Made by a program: the position numbers and the translations under genes
Shown: piece by piece, positions 40,381-49,508 of the stretch
How positions within the stretch are numbered: the stretch's first letter is position 1
Layout: each line of letters begins with the position of its first letter
From: Halobacillus litoralis
Lineage (GTDB): Bacteria; Bacillota; Bacilli; Bacillales; Halobacillaceae
Assembly: GCF_020524085.2 (NCBI RefSeq)
Contig: NZ_CP129016.1
Span: 1,854,001-1,918,000, forward strand
DNA length: 64,000 nt
Reading direction: 5' to 3'
Notes under the pieces: generated by a model
Database searches by the model: none
Seen by the model: only the letters and a program-made list of their open reading frames with translations
What the model was told of the DNA's origin: nothing

Positions 40381-40572
40381 ATGAAACAAAAGCAAAATAA
40401 ACGTAATCAAAATCAGGAATCCGGTTCTCAGGGCTTAGCCATTACACAGGAGCAGGTATCCGACACGCTCACGGAAGGTACGTACGATGCCAAGATTGAT
40501 GAAGTAGATGAAAATGGTCAGTTGATCAGCCATAAAGGTGAGGATATCAAAAAAGGAAAGAAGCGTGACTGA
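40381..40572 (+). CDS. yozQ: YozQ family (DUF4025) protein
   Basis: A 63-residue, highly charged protein. The core GLAITQEQVSDTLTEGTYDA matches the YozQ/DUF4025 pattern of Bacillus (GLA-THEQVSD...EGT-D). The N-terminus is Gln/Asn-rich. Ribosome site aaaggagg. Probably expressed in sporulation and co-transcribed with the SASP gene 2 bp downstream. Function unknown. Confidence 0.75.
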   Translation: MKQKQNKRNQNQESGSQGLAITQEQVSDTLTEGTYDAKIDEVDENGQLISHKGEDIKKGKKRD

Positions 40573-40574
40573 TC

Positions 40575-40832
40575 ATGGCTCGAAGAAATAAACTGCTTGT
40601 TCCAGAAGCAAGGGCAGGGCTAGATCAAATGAAAGCTGAACTCCTCCAGTCATCCTCTCCTGATCAGACGAAATATGAAGTAGCGGAAGAACAAGGAATA
40701 CCTTTAACAAAGGGTGACAATGGTAACCTGTCTACCCGGGATGCAGGTAAAATCGGAGGGCAGATTGGCGGACGGATGGTAAAAGAATTGATTCGAAGAG
40801 CTCAACAACAAATGGAACAAGATCAAAGGTAA
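40575..40832 (+). CDS. Alpha/beta-type small acid-soluble spore protein
   Basis: An 85-residue DNA-binding spore protein. It has the two family signatures in slightly variant form: KYEVAEEQGI (containing the GPR protease cleavage region E-VAEE-GI) and the C-terminal STRDAGKIGGQIGGRMVKEL. These proteins coat and protect spore DNA. The start at 40575 overlaps the ribosome region of the preceding gene's end, indicating a two-gene operon with yozQ. Confidence 0.9.
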   Translation: MARRNKLLVPEARAGLDQMKAELLQSSSPDQTKYEVAEEQGIPLTKGDNGNLSTRDAGKIGGQIGGRMVKELIRRAQQQMEQDQR

Positions 40833-40858
40833 GAGGCGCGGTTGCAGCGCCTCTTTTT
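40831..40858 (+). terminator. Terminator of the SASP gene
   Basis: Stem agaggcgc / gcgcctct followed by T4-T5, right after the stop. Confidence 0.9.
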
Positions 40859-40885
40859 ATGACACTGTAAGCTATTCGGAAAAGC

Positions 40886-41272
40886 TTATTGCTTATTAGC
40901 TAACATGTCTTTTGGATGCATCATCCTTAACTGATCAAGTTCTTTTTTATGGTAAAGGAATTCGGATTTATTTTTACATACAAGGGCCTGATCAATCTGG
41001 TGTTGATGCACAAGTATGGCTAATTCAAGATCCATTTCTGTATAAAGTGAACGGTCTTCATATTTTTCATCAATAAAAGGGATCGACATATAAAAAGGGT
41101 CAGTATCATTTCTTCTAACAGCGATATACCAGCCTGCATTGTCTACATAAATGGGATCTTCCAGGATGTGGAGGTGATCGCCTTGGTTGAATTCGATGAT
41201 TTCATGGCACGTGCATTCTTGGTTGCCTTTTTCGTATGTGAATGTTTGTAGAACGGTTAAGGTATTCTCCAT
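40886..41272 (-). CDS. IDEAL domain protein
   Basis: A 128-residue protein. The C-terminal part MDLELAILVHQHQIDQALVC plus KNKSEFLYHKKELDQL fits the short IDEAL domain seen in YpiB and ComK-related Bacillus proteins. The N-terminal part (FNQGDHLHILEDPIYVDNAG, WYIAVRRNDTDPFYMSIPFI) looks like a small beta domain I cannot name. The ATG at 41272 follows aaaggag. A perfect Fur box lies 38 bp upstream, so it is probably induced by iron limitation. Function unknown. Confidence 0.68.
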   Translation of the reverse strand: MENTLTVLQTFTYEKGNQECTCHEIIEFNQGDHLHILEDPIYVDNAGWYIAVRRNDTDPFYMSIPFIDEKYEDRSLYTEMDLELAILVHQHQIDQALVCKNKSEFLYHKKELDQLRMMHPKDMLANKQ

Positions 41273-41307
41273 AGCCATTCTCCTTTCAAGGTGGTAAAAC
41301 AATAATA

Positions 41308-41326
41308 ATTGATAATGATTATCAAT
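41308..41326. promoter_or_regulatory. Fur box
   Basis: ATTGATAATGATTATCAAT contains the perfect 7-1-7 dyad TGATAAT-G-ATTATCA (41310-41324), the consensus Fur site of Bacillus. It lies between the divergent IDEAL-domain and kinase-like genes, closer to the former. The kinase-like gene has its own extended -10 TGGTATAAT (41362-41370) 40 bp further on. Confidence 0.85.
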
Positions 41327-41409
41327 GTCAAACGAAAATCCACTTCTTTTTCTGATAATTTTGGTATAATGATATAAATAAAATGGCTTTTTCATAGAGG
41401 AGAATCTTT

Positions 41410-42006
41410 ATGGGGAATATCAAAGATTTGGTTGAAAAAGTACAGTTTGATGGGGATTGTGCCATCGTTGTACCACAGGAATTCCAATGGATCGGCCAAG
41501 GAAGAAGTGCCGTGGTGTACCGGTTGAAGGGGACAGATATAGCAGTAAAGGTTTTTTATCCAGGTTACGAGGATCTGGCCCATATTGAAGGGGAAGTTTA
41601 TGAGAAGCTTAATAATCATGAGTTTTTTCCAGCTTTTTATGAAAAAGGAGAAGGTTACTTGACGATGCAGTACGTGGAAGGGATCACTTTTTATGACTGT
41701 CTCGTCAATGGGGTGGCTATTACAGAAGAGATGGTCCAACGTGTAGATGAGGCGCTTGAATTTGCCTGTCGATTAGGCTTCAACCCTTCTGACACTCATT
41801 TGAAAAACATCCTGCTTACTACTGATGGTGAAGTGAAAGTGATTGATGTCGTTCGTTTCACTCAGGAGTTTGATTGTCCGCATTGGCGTGATTTGAAAAA
41901 AGCCTATGAAACCTTTTACCAACGCCGCTATGTCCCGAAAAGATTCCCAAGATTTTTTATAGAGTTTATCATACGCTTGTATCGTAAAAGGTTGCTGCCG
42001 ATTTAA
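41410..42006 (+). CDS. YrzF-like small protein kinase homologue
   Basis: A 198-residue protein with a minimal kinase fold: glycine loop GQGRSAVVYRL, Lys in IAVKVFYPGYEDL, hinge YLTMQYVEG, catalytic-loop variant NPSDTHLKNILL (Asp and Asn in the right places) and VIDVVRF in place of DFG. It resembles B. subtilis YrzF and the RIO/Bud32-type small kinases. Substrate unknown. Divergent from the IDEAL gene with a Fur box between them. Confidence 0.75.
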   Translation: MGNIKDLVEKVQFDGDCAIVVPQEFQWIGQGRSAVVYRLKGTDIAVKVFYPGYEDLAHIEGEVYEKLNNHEFFPAFYEKGEGYLTMQYVEGITFYDCLVNGVAITEEMVQRVDEALEFACRLGFNPSDTHLKNILLTTDGEVKVIDVVRFTQEFDCPHWRDLKKAYETFYQRRYVPKRFPRFFIEFIIRLYRKRLLPI

Positions 42007-42071
42007 ACATTTCCGTTGTTTGATCATCCAAATTTCTGGGAAATCATGAACTAGAAAGGTGGAATGTGATC

Positions 42072-42311
42072 ATGACACAGCATCGTTTAAGTGATGTAGA
42101 AGTCGGTAAAAACTACAAGGCCAAAGAGTTAGACAGTTTTGTATCCACAACTGATGTTCTTGTTCTTTCCAACAATGATTCACAACTTTTCACAGAACCT
42201 GAAAGGGAGTATAAAGTTATCGATGCATTTGGAGGTTTTTTTGAACATTCCTCTGAAGACGGAGAGAAATATTTTCGTGAAAAGAAAGCCTATGTCGTTG
42301 AAAAGGTATAG
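42072..42311 (+). CDS. Conserved-looking hypothetical protein
   Basis: A 79-residue acidic protein (HRLSDVEVGKNYKAKELDSF...GGFFEHSSEDGEKYFREKKA) with no membrane segment or Cys. I do not recognise it. A ribosome site (aaaggtgg) and a terminator directly after the stop support it as a real gene. It may be read with the kinase-like gene 65 bp upstream. Confidence 0.6.
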   Translation: MTQHRLSDVEVGKNYKAKELDSFVSTTDVLVLSNNDSQLFTEPEREYKVIDAFGGFFEHSSEDGEKYFREKKAYVVEKV

Positions 42312-42312
42312 T

Positions 42313-42342
42313 AAAAAAGGCGTCCAGGAAGGGCGCCTTTTT
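42313..42342. terminator. Bidirectional terminator
   Basis: Stem ggcgtcc / gggcgcc with flanking A6 and T5, between the hypothetical gene and the TrmB-type gene. Confidence 0.88.
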
Positions 42343-42350
42343 ATGTTGGA

Positions 42351-43112
42351 TCAGTATCTTAGTTTCATGAGAATTCCCCTGATTTCCTCATCGGCGATGA
42401 GAATTTCCTCGTATTTCTTCGTGATTTCAGTCAATGCCACATCATGATAGAAGAATTCAGTAAAGAATTTCACTAATGGTTTGGATAAGGTATGTATCCC
42501 CTGAAATGCATCCCCCTCCACACCTGCAAATAAAATTTCCTCATGATCAATAATCATAAGCTTGTGCCTTTCGAGGGCTTCGTGCTTTTCGTCAGGAAGG
42601 AGGACATGGGTATGCAGTTTTTCTGAATCCAGCTCACCGACAGAAAGAAGCTCTACTCTTATACCTTCTTTCTTTTTTTCTTCCAAAAGGGGAAGTAGGG
42701 GAGCCAATTCATCACTCCATCCAGTAACGAGTATTTCCTCCGTTGCGGTCTGAATCCGCTCTTTTAATAAAGCGTTGATGGAAGCATCATTTTGGATCGT
42801 CCACACACGTTCATCAGAATCATGAAGCTTAAAAGTCGAATTTCGTATTTCGTCTATGTTGGATTGAAATTCAGTCGTCAGCTTCTCAATCGTCGTCTCC
42901 AGTGAAAGGGCGGTGTAAAGTTTTTTTCTTTCTTGAAAAGAAGTGAGAATCAACCCTTTTTCTACAAGACGCTGAAGGACTTCATAGATCTTCGATTTCG
43001 GGACTTGTGAATATTTGACGATGGATGTGGCATCCATCGGCTCTTCACTTGCTGTAAGGACTTCGAAAACTTGACTTTCATACTGAGTGAATCCGAATTT
43101 CTGTAACATCAT
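42351..43112 (-). CDS. TrmB-family transcriptional regulator
   Basis: A 253-residue regulator. The N-terminal winged helix (FGFTQYESQVFEVLTASEEP, ATSIVKYSQVPKSKIYEVLQ, RLVEKGLIL) is of TrmB type, followed by a helix (ETTIEKLTTEFQSNIDEI) and a C-terminal sensor domain with PLD-like character (EEILVTGWSDELAPLLPLLE, RHKLMIIDHEEILFAGVEG). TrmB proteins usually sense sugars; the glycosidase and exporter genes nearby are possible targets. Ribosome site gaggta; ATG at 43112. Confidence 0.85.
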   Translation of the reverse strand: MMLQKFGFTQYESQVFEVLTASEEPMDATSIVKYSQVPKSKIYEVLQRLVEKGLILTSFQERKKLYTALSLETTIEKLTTEFQSNIDEIRNSTFKLHDSDERVWTIQNDASINALLKERIQTATEEILVTGWSDELAPLLPLLEEKKKEGIRVELLSVGELDSEKLHTHVLLPDEKHEALERHKLMIIDHEEILFAGVEGDAFQGIHTLSKPLVKFFTEFFYHDVALTEITKKYEEILIADEEIRGILMKLRY

Positions 43113-43176
43113 GTACCTCGCTTTTTGTGAACAGATTTTAGATTAGATGTAGAATAACCTTATTCAATATAATGAA

Positions 43177-43341
43177 AGGATTGTGTAAGACTCGGTTTCG
43201 AGACTCTGTTGAGTGGTTTGTGCTGCAGGGAATGACTCTCCCGCAGGAAAGCGAGTAGCTTCCCAACGACCCTCACTCCCATTATGGGAAACGAAACCCG
43301 AAACACCTCGAAACAGAGACTTCCACAATCGGGAGCTTTAG
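43177..43341 (-). repeat. Composite inverted repeat element, copy 3 (short, internally deleted)
   Basis: The two ends match the other copies in reverse: it starts GGATTGTGTAAGACTCGG (complement of their right end) and ends CTTCCACAATCGGGAGCTTT (complement of their left end). The interior keeps only gaatgactctcccgcaggaa and agcgagtagcttcccaac, so most of both halves is missing. Size about 165 bp against 544 and 692 bp. It lies between the TrmB and MFS genes. Confidence 0.82.
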
Positions 43342-43432
43342 TGGAATAGAAGTTTTTATCAATGCTGTAGATTTAGAATACATGGAGGAATGAAAAACGT
43401 AAACATTTCCTCTTGTTTTATCCTTCCCTAAT

Positions 43433-43454
43433 GGTTACCATTGTAGTGGTAACC
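43433..43454. promoter_or_regulatory. Operator-like palindrome upstream of the MFS gene
   Basis: GGTTACCA-N6-TGGTAACC, perfect 8-bp arms, 23 bp before the MFS start codon, so probably overlapping the promoter or leader. The GTTAC/GTAAC arms resemble those near the HxlR gene (26780-26804). Confidence 0.65.
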
Positions 43455-43476
43455 TAATAGAAAGGGTCATGCAATC

Positions 43477-44646
43477 ATGAATAAAAAAGTTTATTTGTTA
43501 GCACTTGTTGCGTTTGTTGTCGGAACCGTTGAATTGATTATCGGTGGTATTTTAGACCTTGTTGCTGATGATCTAGGTATTACTCTTGGTCAAGCGGGTC
43601 TATTGATCACTATTTTTTCCTTAGTATTTGCGGTGGCATCACCGATATTACTAACGGCAACCGCTCGATTCGACCGAAAAAAATTGATGCTTGTCACGTT
43701 GGTTATTTTCTTTCTTGGAAACATGCTCGCCTATTTGAGTCCGAATTATTCTACAATCATGCTGGCGAGGGTATTAACAGCAGCGAGTGGATCATTGCTT
43801 GTGGTGCTGGCTGTGACGATTGCCTCTGCAATTGTTACTAAAGAGTACAGAGGTAGAGCGATTGGTACCATTTTTATGGGCATCAGTGGTTCTCTTGTTC
43901 TTGGAGTTCCTATCGGATTGACTATTGGGAACAGCTTTGGATGGAGAGCACCTTTTTTACTGATTAGTGTACTGACTCTGCTCTCTTTTGTGGCCGTTTG
44001 GATTTCGTTAGGGAAAATTGCTCCGAAACCCGTCATTTCTATTAAAGAGCAAATGAGAACGTTGAAAGATAAAAAGATTTTCTCTGCACAGCTGACCTCA
44101 TTTTTGTTTTTAACAGGTCACCTTGCTCTATATGCTTATCTAACTCCATTTCTTAAGTCGGAAATGGGGATGAATGGGACTTGGGTGAGCATTGTTTACT
44201 TCATCTTCGGTGTCGCTGCCGTTATGGGTGGAGGAGTCGGAGGTTTCTTATCAGACAAATTTGGATCAGAGAGAAGCATTCTTGGTATTATCCTAGTCTT
44301 TGCGGTCGCTATTTTCACCATTCCACATGTCACGTTCTCTCTACCATTATTTTTAATGGTGATGGTGATTTGGAGTGCTTTAAGTTGGGCCGTAACACCT
44401 GCACAGCAAAATTATCTGATTTCCTCCGCACCTGAAACTTCAGATATTCAGCAAAGCCTGAACAACTCTGCGTTACATTTCGGCATTGCTTTTGGTTCTT
44501 CTATCGGTGGTATAGTCATCGAGCAGACTTCGGTTATTCATAATGCAACCGTTGGAGGATTTTTTGTGCTTATCGCACTGGCTACCGCCTATTTTTCCAT
44601 TACTCGCGGAAGAGAAATGTATGAAAAAGAAGCTTTGCAGCAATAG
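43477..44646 (+). CDS. MFS transporter, DHA1 family (PbuE-like efflux)
   Basis: A 389-residue protein with 12 predicted membrane helices. The N-terminus VYLLALVAFVVGTVELIIGG is very like PbuE-type efflux permeases; the family loop-2/3 motif appears as ATARFDRKKLMLVTL and a second-half counterpart as GGFLSDKFGSERSILG. The family exports drugs, purine analogues or sugars; the substrate cannot be read. A strong palindrome just upstream indicates tight regulation by a dimeric repressor. Confidence 0.85.
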   Translation: MNKKVYLLALVAFVVGTVELIIGGILDLVADDLGITLGQAGLLITIFSLVFAVASPILLTATARFDRKKLMLVTLVIFFLGNMLAYLSPNYSTIMLARVLTAASGSLLVVLAVTIASAIVTKEYRGRAIGTIFMGISGSLVLGVPIGLTIGNSFGWRAPFLLISVLTLLSFVAVWISLGKIAPKPVISIKEQMRTLKDKKIFSAQLTSFLFLTGHLALYAYLTPFLKSEMGMNGTWVSIVYFIFGVAAVMGGGVGGFLSDKFGSERSILGIILVFAVAIFTIPHVTFSLPLFLMVMVIWSALSWAVTPAQQNYLISSAPETSDIQQSLNNSALHFGIAFGSSIGGIVIEQTSVIHNATVGGFFVLIALATAYFSITRGREMYEKEALQQ

Positions 44647-44650
44647 CAGT

Positions 44651-44679
44651 AAAACCCACCGTACTCGGTGGGTTTTTTT
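44651..44679. terminator. Bidirectional terminator between the MFS and GH66 genes
   Basis: Stem aaaacccaccg / cggtgggtttt with a tact loop and T-run. Confidence 0.92.
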
Positions 44680-46423
44680 ATTCTCCTTTATATTCAATGG
44701 TAATCATGTCCCAGTATTCCAAGCGAGGGAGGGTGAAGGAGAGACGGCCGAGGTTTTTTTCAAATTCAACAGGAACCGGGATCCCTTTCTTCCAATCAGG
44801 GGAGGCCACCCAAACTTTCTCTACTTGTCGTGTTTCATCTATTTGAATAGAGAGATCATTTTTTACCTCTGGTTTCTTTTGTGTACCATTCGGGTCACGC
44901 CAGTTCATATGTTCAGCATCTGTAAAGTTAAGAAGGTGAACAACCTTTTTGTCCTTGGTCTTTTTGCTGAATGCATAAACCGATCCCTTTTTTGGTTGAG
45001 GAGAGATGTTTGTTGTATTTGAAACTATAACTAACTCATCGGGAGAAAGCTCATCTCCTCGTAAAAGGTTTTGATAGCCGACCATAAAATCATAGTAATG
45101 GACGAGACGTTCTTTCAAGTTCTTTGTCATCGTCAAGTGATCGTTTGGAAAGTACTCTTTGGACAGCATATGTTCTCCGAGTTCTATATGGGCGCCACCA
45201 TGAGCAAAAATCAATGCGTCTGTAAGCAAAATGCCTGGAAGGTTAAACACGCCTTCTTGATCTGCAAGGTCATAGTTCATGTATGCAGCCAAGACGGTAT
45301 TTTTATTCCAGTTTTGTTCGTTTTCAATCAAAATGTTCTTTAGTTGCTCGTAGGTAGTGATTGGATCCCATACTTCCGTGTACAGAAATGGAGCACCAGC
45401 ATTGGAAATTTCCTCTTGGCCATATTGATTGACCGCATTCATAATGAAAGAATAATCGGGAAACCTTGACCTTACAGCCTCGAGAAAATGTTTGTAGCTT
45501 TGCTTCATGAATAAGGGGTCACCAGAATTCTTGTAAACATCTCCACGCTCTCCTAATTGATCGATATGCCAACCATCAAAGGAAAGAGCATCATACACGT
45601 TCTTTTGATTTGCAAAAATGTAGTTCTGCCAATCAGGGTTTCATGGGTCGGTTAAGAAGATATCGCTCTTCCAATGGTCAGGAAGGGCGTGGCGGTCTAC
45701 TTCAGTCGTGCCCTTGTCTTTATAAACAAACCACTCCGGACGAACACCATCTTGCTCCGCTCCTGATAGAGTCCCGTATAAAAGATTGTAAGCCATCGCC
45801 TGCATGTTATATTGATGAGCTAAATCAATATACTGCTCGACTGTTTTAAATTCAACGGGCTCGTTGGCTATGTTAGCCCACCTTCCCAAAGGCTCGTCAT
45901 TCTTGTAATGCAATGGCTGGTGATGCTCATCGTGCCAATCGTAAAATTGGAGAGCATTGATGTGAAAACGAGCTAAGGTATCAACAATTTCTCGTTGTTG
46001 TTCATATGCGGGATCGGAAAAGTTAGATAGAAACCCATATCTGGGAAAAGCCGTCCAAGAAGAAGAGACGTCGACTGCTATCGTTTTTCTCTCCATTTCT
46101 TTAGAATGTGAAAGGACTTCTACTAAATAGCCTTGATGATCGGTTTCGGGAGGTTTCCATTTCCACTCTAGGAGCGATTCTTCCGGTACGACTTTCATTT
46201 GATCGATCTTTTTTCCTTTGTAGTAATAGTTCACAAGGAAAGCAGTGGAAGAGTCATGGTTTAATTGAGCTTTGAAATGTACTTCGTCACCTGGTTGATA
46301 CTTCGCTTGGTCTTTTGAAAGGTGTTCGATTTCCGCGCTTTTATCTCCAAGATCAAACGATAGAATGACGAAGAGTAGAACGTTCATTAGAAGTAATAAT
46401 GTCATCAGTGTTTTAGTTTTCAT
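44678..46423 (-). pseudogene. Glycoside hydrolase family 66 protein (dextranase/cycloisomaltooligosaccharide transferase-like) with an in-frame stop
   Basis: A 581-codon frame interrupted by one TGA at codon 261 (45641-45643); reading continues in the same frame on both sides. N-terminal membrane anchor or signal (residues 5-23), a beta-sandwich region (about 30-110), then the GH66 barrel: HINALQFYDWHDEHHQPL, NPDWQNYIFANQKNV, FDGWHIDQLGERGD (Asp near 288) and APFLYTEVWDPI (Glu near 350), corresponding to the acidic catalytic pair. GH66 enzymes cut alpha-1,6-glucan. CGA-to-TGA or TCA-to-TGA would explain the stop; an error is possible. Downstream of the GH31 gene. Confidence 0.8.
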
Positions 46424-46445
46424 TCATAGATCAACCTTATAACAA

Positions 46446-46472
46446 ATGGCTAGCAGAACATCTGCTAGCCAT
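46446..46472. other. Hairpin between the GH31 and GH66 genes
   Basis: A 12-bp perfect stem atggctagcaga / tctgctagccat with a 3-nt loop, 23 bp upstream of the GH66 start. No T-run follows on the minus strand, so an RNA-stability or processing element is as likely as a terminator. Confidence 0.6.
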
Positions 46473-46572
46473 GTTGATTTATTGTAGATTTGATGAAAAT
46501 TTCTTCAGGATTTGTAATCATCTCATCATTAGGATAGGCTTGGATGCCTATCATTTTTTCATCCTTGCCTGC

Positions 46573-49120
46573 TTAATCTTTTTTACCATTGAAGAAAATC
46601 TTCACTTTATGCTTCTCATCTGCTGGAACATTCACATAAAGAGCTTCTTCTTCATTGTCATAGAAGAAGGACTCCTGAGTCGATTTTACTTCCTCTACAG
46701 AGCTGACTTCCTTGTACTTCGCTTTTGCAGCACGTACACGTGTAGGTGCTTCTTCTCCATTAAGCTTCAGTGTATAAGATTCTAAGTCAGTATCGTAGCC
46801 TGTAGCTTTTTCTTTTTTCTTGAATTCAATGTGTTTCCCTTTACGTTTCACTTTCAGGTCTGTCACATTGTACTCGCCATCCTTGTAATCTAATGTTGCC
46901 CCATCATCTTCATAGAAAGAGTAGGTTGCTTTCTCATCCAAGTAGGTGTCTAGAACAAGGTTTTTAAGTGGCTTTTCACCGGTATATTGCTGAACTTCAC
47001 GTGTAGGGATCATGGAATCCTTTTTGACGTAAATGGGAAGGTGGTCCAGTTGTGCTTCTGTGGTGATGGTTTGACCTCCGTCAAATTCTTCACCCGTCCA
47101 ATAGTCCATCCATGTTTCTCCTTCAGGCAAGTATACGTCACGTTCCGTTTGCCCCTGCTTAACGACAGGTGCAAGCATCATCTCTTTACCAAACATGAAT
47201 TGATCACTTACGTCATAGGTGTTCTCGTCTTCTTGGAATTGGTAGACAAGCGGTTGCTGGACAGGTGTTCCATTTTCTGCCGCGTCGATGAATGCGTTGT
47301 ATAAGTAAGGCATGAGTTGATAGCGCATTTCGATGTATTTTCTGCTGATGTCTTCCACTTCTTGACCGAAAGCCCAAGGTTCTTGAGCTTGTTTCTTTCC
47401 TTCTGCTTTCTTATCACTATCATAGTGTACACGAGAGAATGGCAGGAATGCCCCTACTTCCATCCAGCGTGCAAACATTTCGGCATCTGGTCGACCTGCG
47501 AACCCGCCGATGTCGTTTCCTACGAATGGAACACCAGAAAGTCCAACGTTCATGTTCATAGGTAGAGACATGGCTAAGTGATCCCATTCACTTACATTAT
47601 CGCCTGTCCAAAGAGCGGCATAACGTTGAGAACCTGCGTACATATCACGTGTCAATACGAATGGACGCTCGTTCGGCTTGTACATTTCGAATGCATTGTA
47701 TGTAGCTTCTGCTTCGTCATGTCCATAAAGGTTATGATATTCTTCGTGCGTTCTTTGGTTTTCGCCTTCGCCAAATGTTACATCCAACGGCATTGTGTGG
47801 TAAGGGCCATCGAAGACAGCTGGTTCGTTCATATCATTCCAAACCCCATCAATTCCTTTATCAAAGAGGTCATGCTTGCTTGCCCACCAGTCACGCACTT
47901 CTTCTTTAGAGAAGTCAGGGAACATAGAGTCCCCAGGCCAAACTTCTCCTACAAAGTTTGTTCCATCAGAATTTTTTGCCCAGTAGTCGTTGGCTGTACC
48001 TTCGTCGTACATGAAGTAACCAGGATCTTTTTTTAACGGCAGGATCGTTAATTGTGATTTTTTTGAAGTTCATGTCATCTAGTTTTTGGTGTAGAGCTTC
48101 GTCACCAAATTTATCGGACCATGTAAAGACACGGTATTCATCCATATAGTCAATATCGAAGTGCATCGTATCTACAGGGATCTCTTTTTCACGATATGTT
48201 TCAGCTACACGTTCGATATCTTCTGCTGAATATTCCCATTTGGATTGGTGCAAACCAAGTGTCCACTTGGCAGGCTTGTCCATTTTACCCGTCAATTCTG
48301 TGTAACGATCAAGAACATCTTCAATTTCAGGACCATACATGAAGTAGTAGTTTAATGTGCCGTCATCGGCGTAGAAGTAATAATAATCGTCGCTTTCACT
48401 CGCCATTTCGAAATAAGAACGGTTCGTGTTATCGAAGAACATTCCGTATGCTTTTTCATTTTTCAAACCGATGAAGAAAGGAATGGATGTGTATAAGTAT
48501 TTCGTGTCTGTTTCATATGCATAGGCGTCCGTATTAAACATTCCAATGCTTTCACCACGCTGGTTCACTTCAAGTCCGGATTGTTCGCCAAATCCGTAAA
48601 ACGCTTCATCTTCGGTCGTTTTCTTATATACGTATGGCTTTTCACCATCATACCCAGAACCGTTTTGCATGTAGTCTTCGTTGATTACATTCCCTTCCTT
48701 ATCAAGGAATTTAACGCCAAAAGGTTCTTTCTTAATTTTGATGGTGATCTCATTAGTGGTGAGAGTAATATCGCCTTCTTCCTCAGAAATATCAAAAGAA
48801 GGGGTATCCCATTCTTTTTTGCTGATGGCTTCTGAGAAATACTCTTCTTCTCCCTCTTTTAAAATCGAAACTTTTGCCATGTCTTCAGAAAAAAGACGGA
48901 TAAAAGCGGATTGATTAGAGGATAAATCGAGCTTCACTCCATTTTCAAGCTGTTCCACACCTTCGACTTGAAGTTGTTTTTTTACAGCTTCATGGTTCAG
49001 CTCTTGATCAGGATGGGGTTGTGTTACCGCTAGTACGTTCGGTGCTTGTGCTGCGAATACCGTAGCGGCAATAGCTGTTGTAGCAACTAAGCGGGAAATT
49101 TTTTTGGATGGTTTGTTCAT
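46573..49120 (-). CDS. Secreted glycoside hydrolase family 31 alpha-glucosidase (frameshifted)
   Basis: When repaired, 848 residues. A Sec signal peptide (about residues 1-31; ATTAIAATVFAAQAPNVLA) marks it as exported. The GH31 N-domain (DEAFYGFGEQSGLEVNQRGE) and barrel follow, with IPVDTMHFDIDYMDEYRVFT, the catalytic nucleophile in DGVWNDMNEPAVF and the acid/base region LWTGDNVSEWDHL. The frame breaks at a T7 run (48028-48034); one base fewer joins NDPAVKK to DPGYFMYDEG. Likely hydrolyses isomalto-oligosaccharides released by the GH66 enzyme encoded next. Confidence 0.9.
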
Positions 49121-49150
49121 CTTCGTTATTCACCTCGAATGGAAATATTC

Positions 49151-49167
49151 GCGTCAACCGGTTGCGC
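49151..49167. promoter_or_regulatory. LacI-type operator upstream of the GH31-GH66 genes
   Basis: GCGTCAACCGGTTGCGC, centred on the palindrome CAACCGGTTG, 31 bp before the GH31 start. The CpG-centred dyad is typical of LacI/GalR regulators of sugar operons. The regulator gene is not in the window. Confidence 0.65.
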
Positions 49168-49500
49168 AAATCAACTGTATACCGAGAGTGAAAAACTGAC
49201 AATAAAGGAAATGTGGAATCGTTACCATAAGCCATAAGGACCATTAGCCTTATGATTAAAGCAATGGAAGCGGTTGAAAAAGATTTTGTAAGAGTTTCCA
49301 AAAAAAGTGAGATTCCAACCAATGGTTCATGATTTACGATTCCTTAACAAATGTGGGGACTTTGGGTTCTTTTTATGTAAAAAGTGTGTGAACCCCCATA
49401 AATATAATTAATGAACCGAAATATCGGCCCCTGAGATTTTAACTTAAGAATATTTTTGGCGATTCGAAAAATACTATCCTTGTTCCAATTAAAAAGGAGG
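49168..49500. other. Non-coding stretch between the GH31 and yfhD genes
   Basis: No credible frame. tggaagcggttgaa (49265-49278) is a poor CcpA-site match (two mismatches) on the upstream side of the glycosidase genes. The rest is AT-rich and should hold the two divergent promoters. Confidence 0.4.
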
Positions 49501-49508
49501 GGAAGAAC

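Noticed and set aside
45641..45643. TGA in the GH66 gene as selenocysteine or programmed read-through
   Set aside because: There is no selenocysteine-insertion structure that I can see, and GH66 enzymes do not use selenium. A point change or error is simpler.
49265..49278. CcpA (cre) site upstream of the GH31 gene
   Set aside because: tggaagcggttgaa departs from the consensus at two key positions and is more than 140 bp from the start codon; kept only as a remark.
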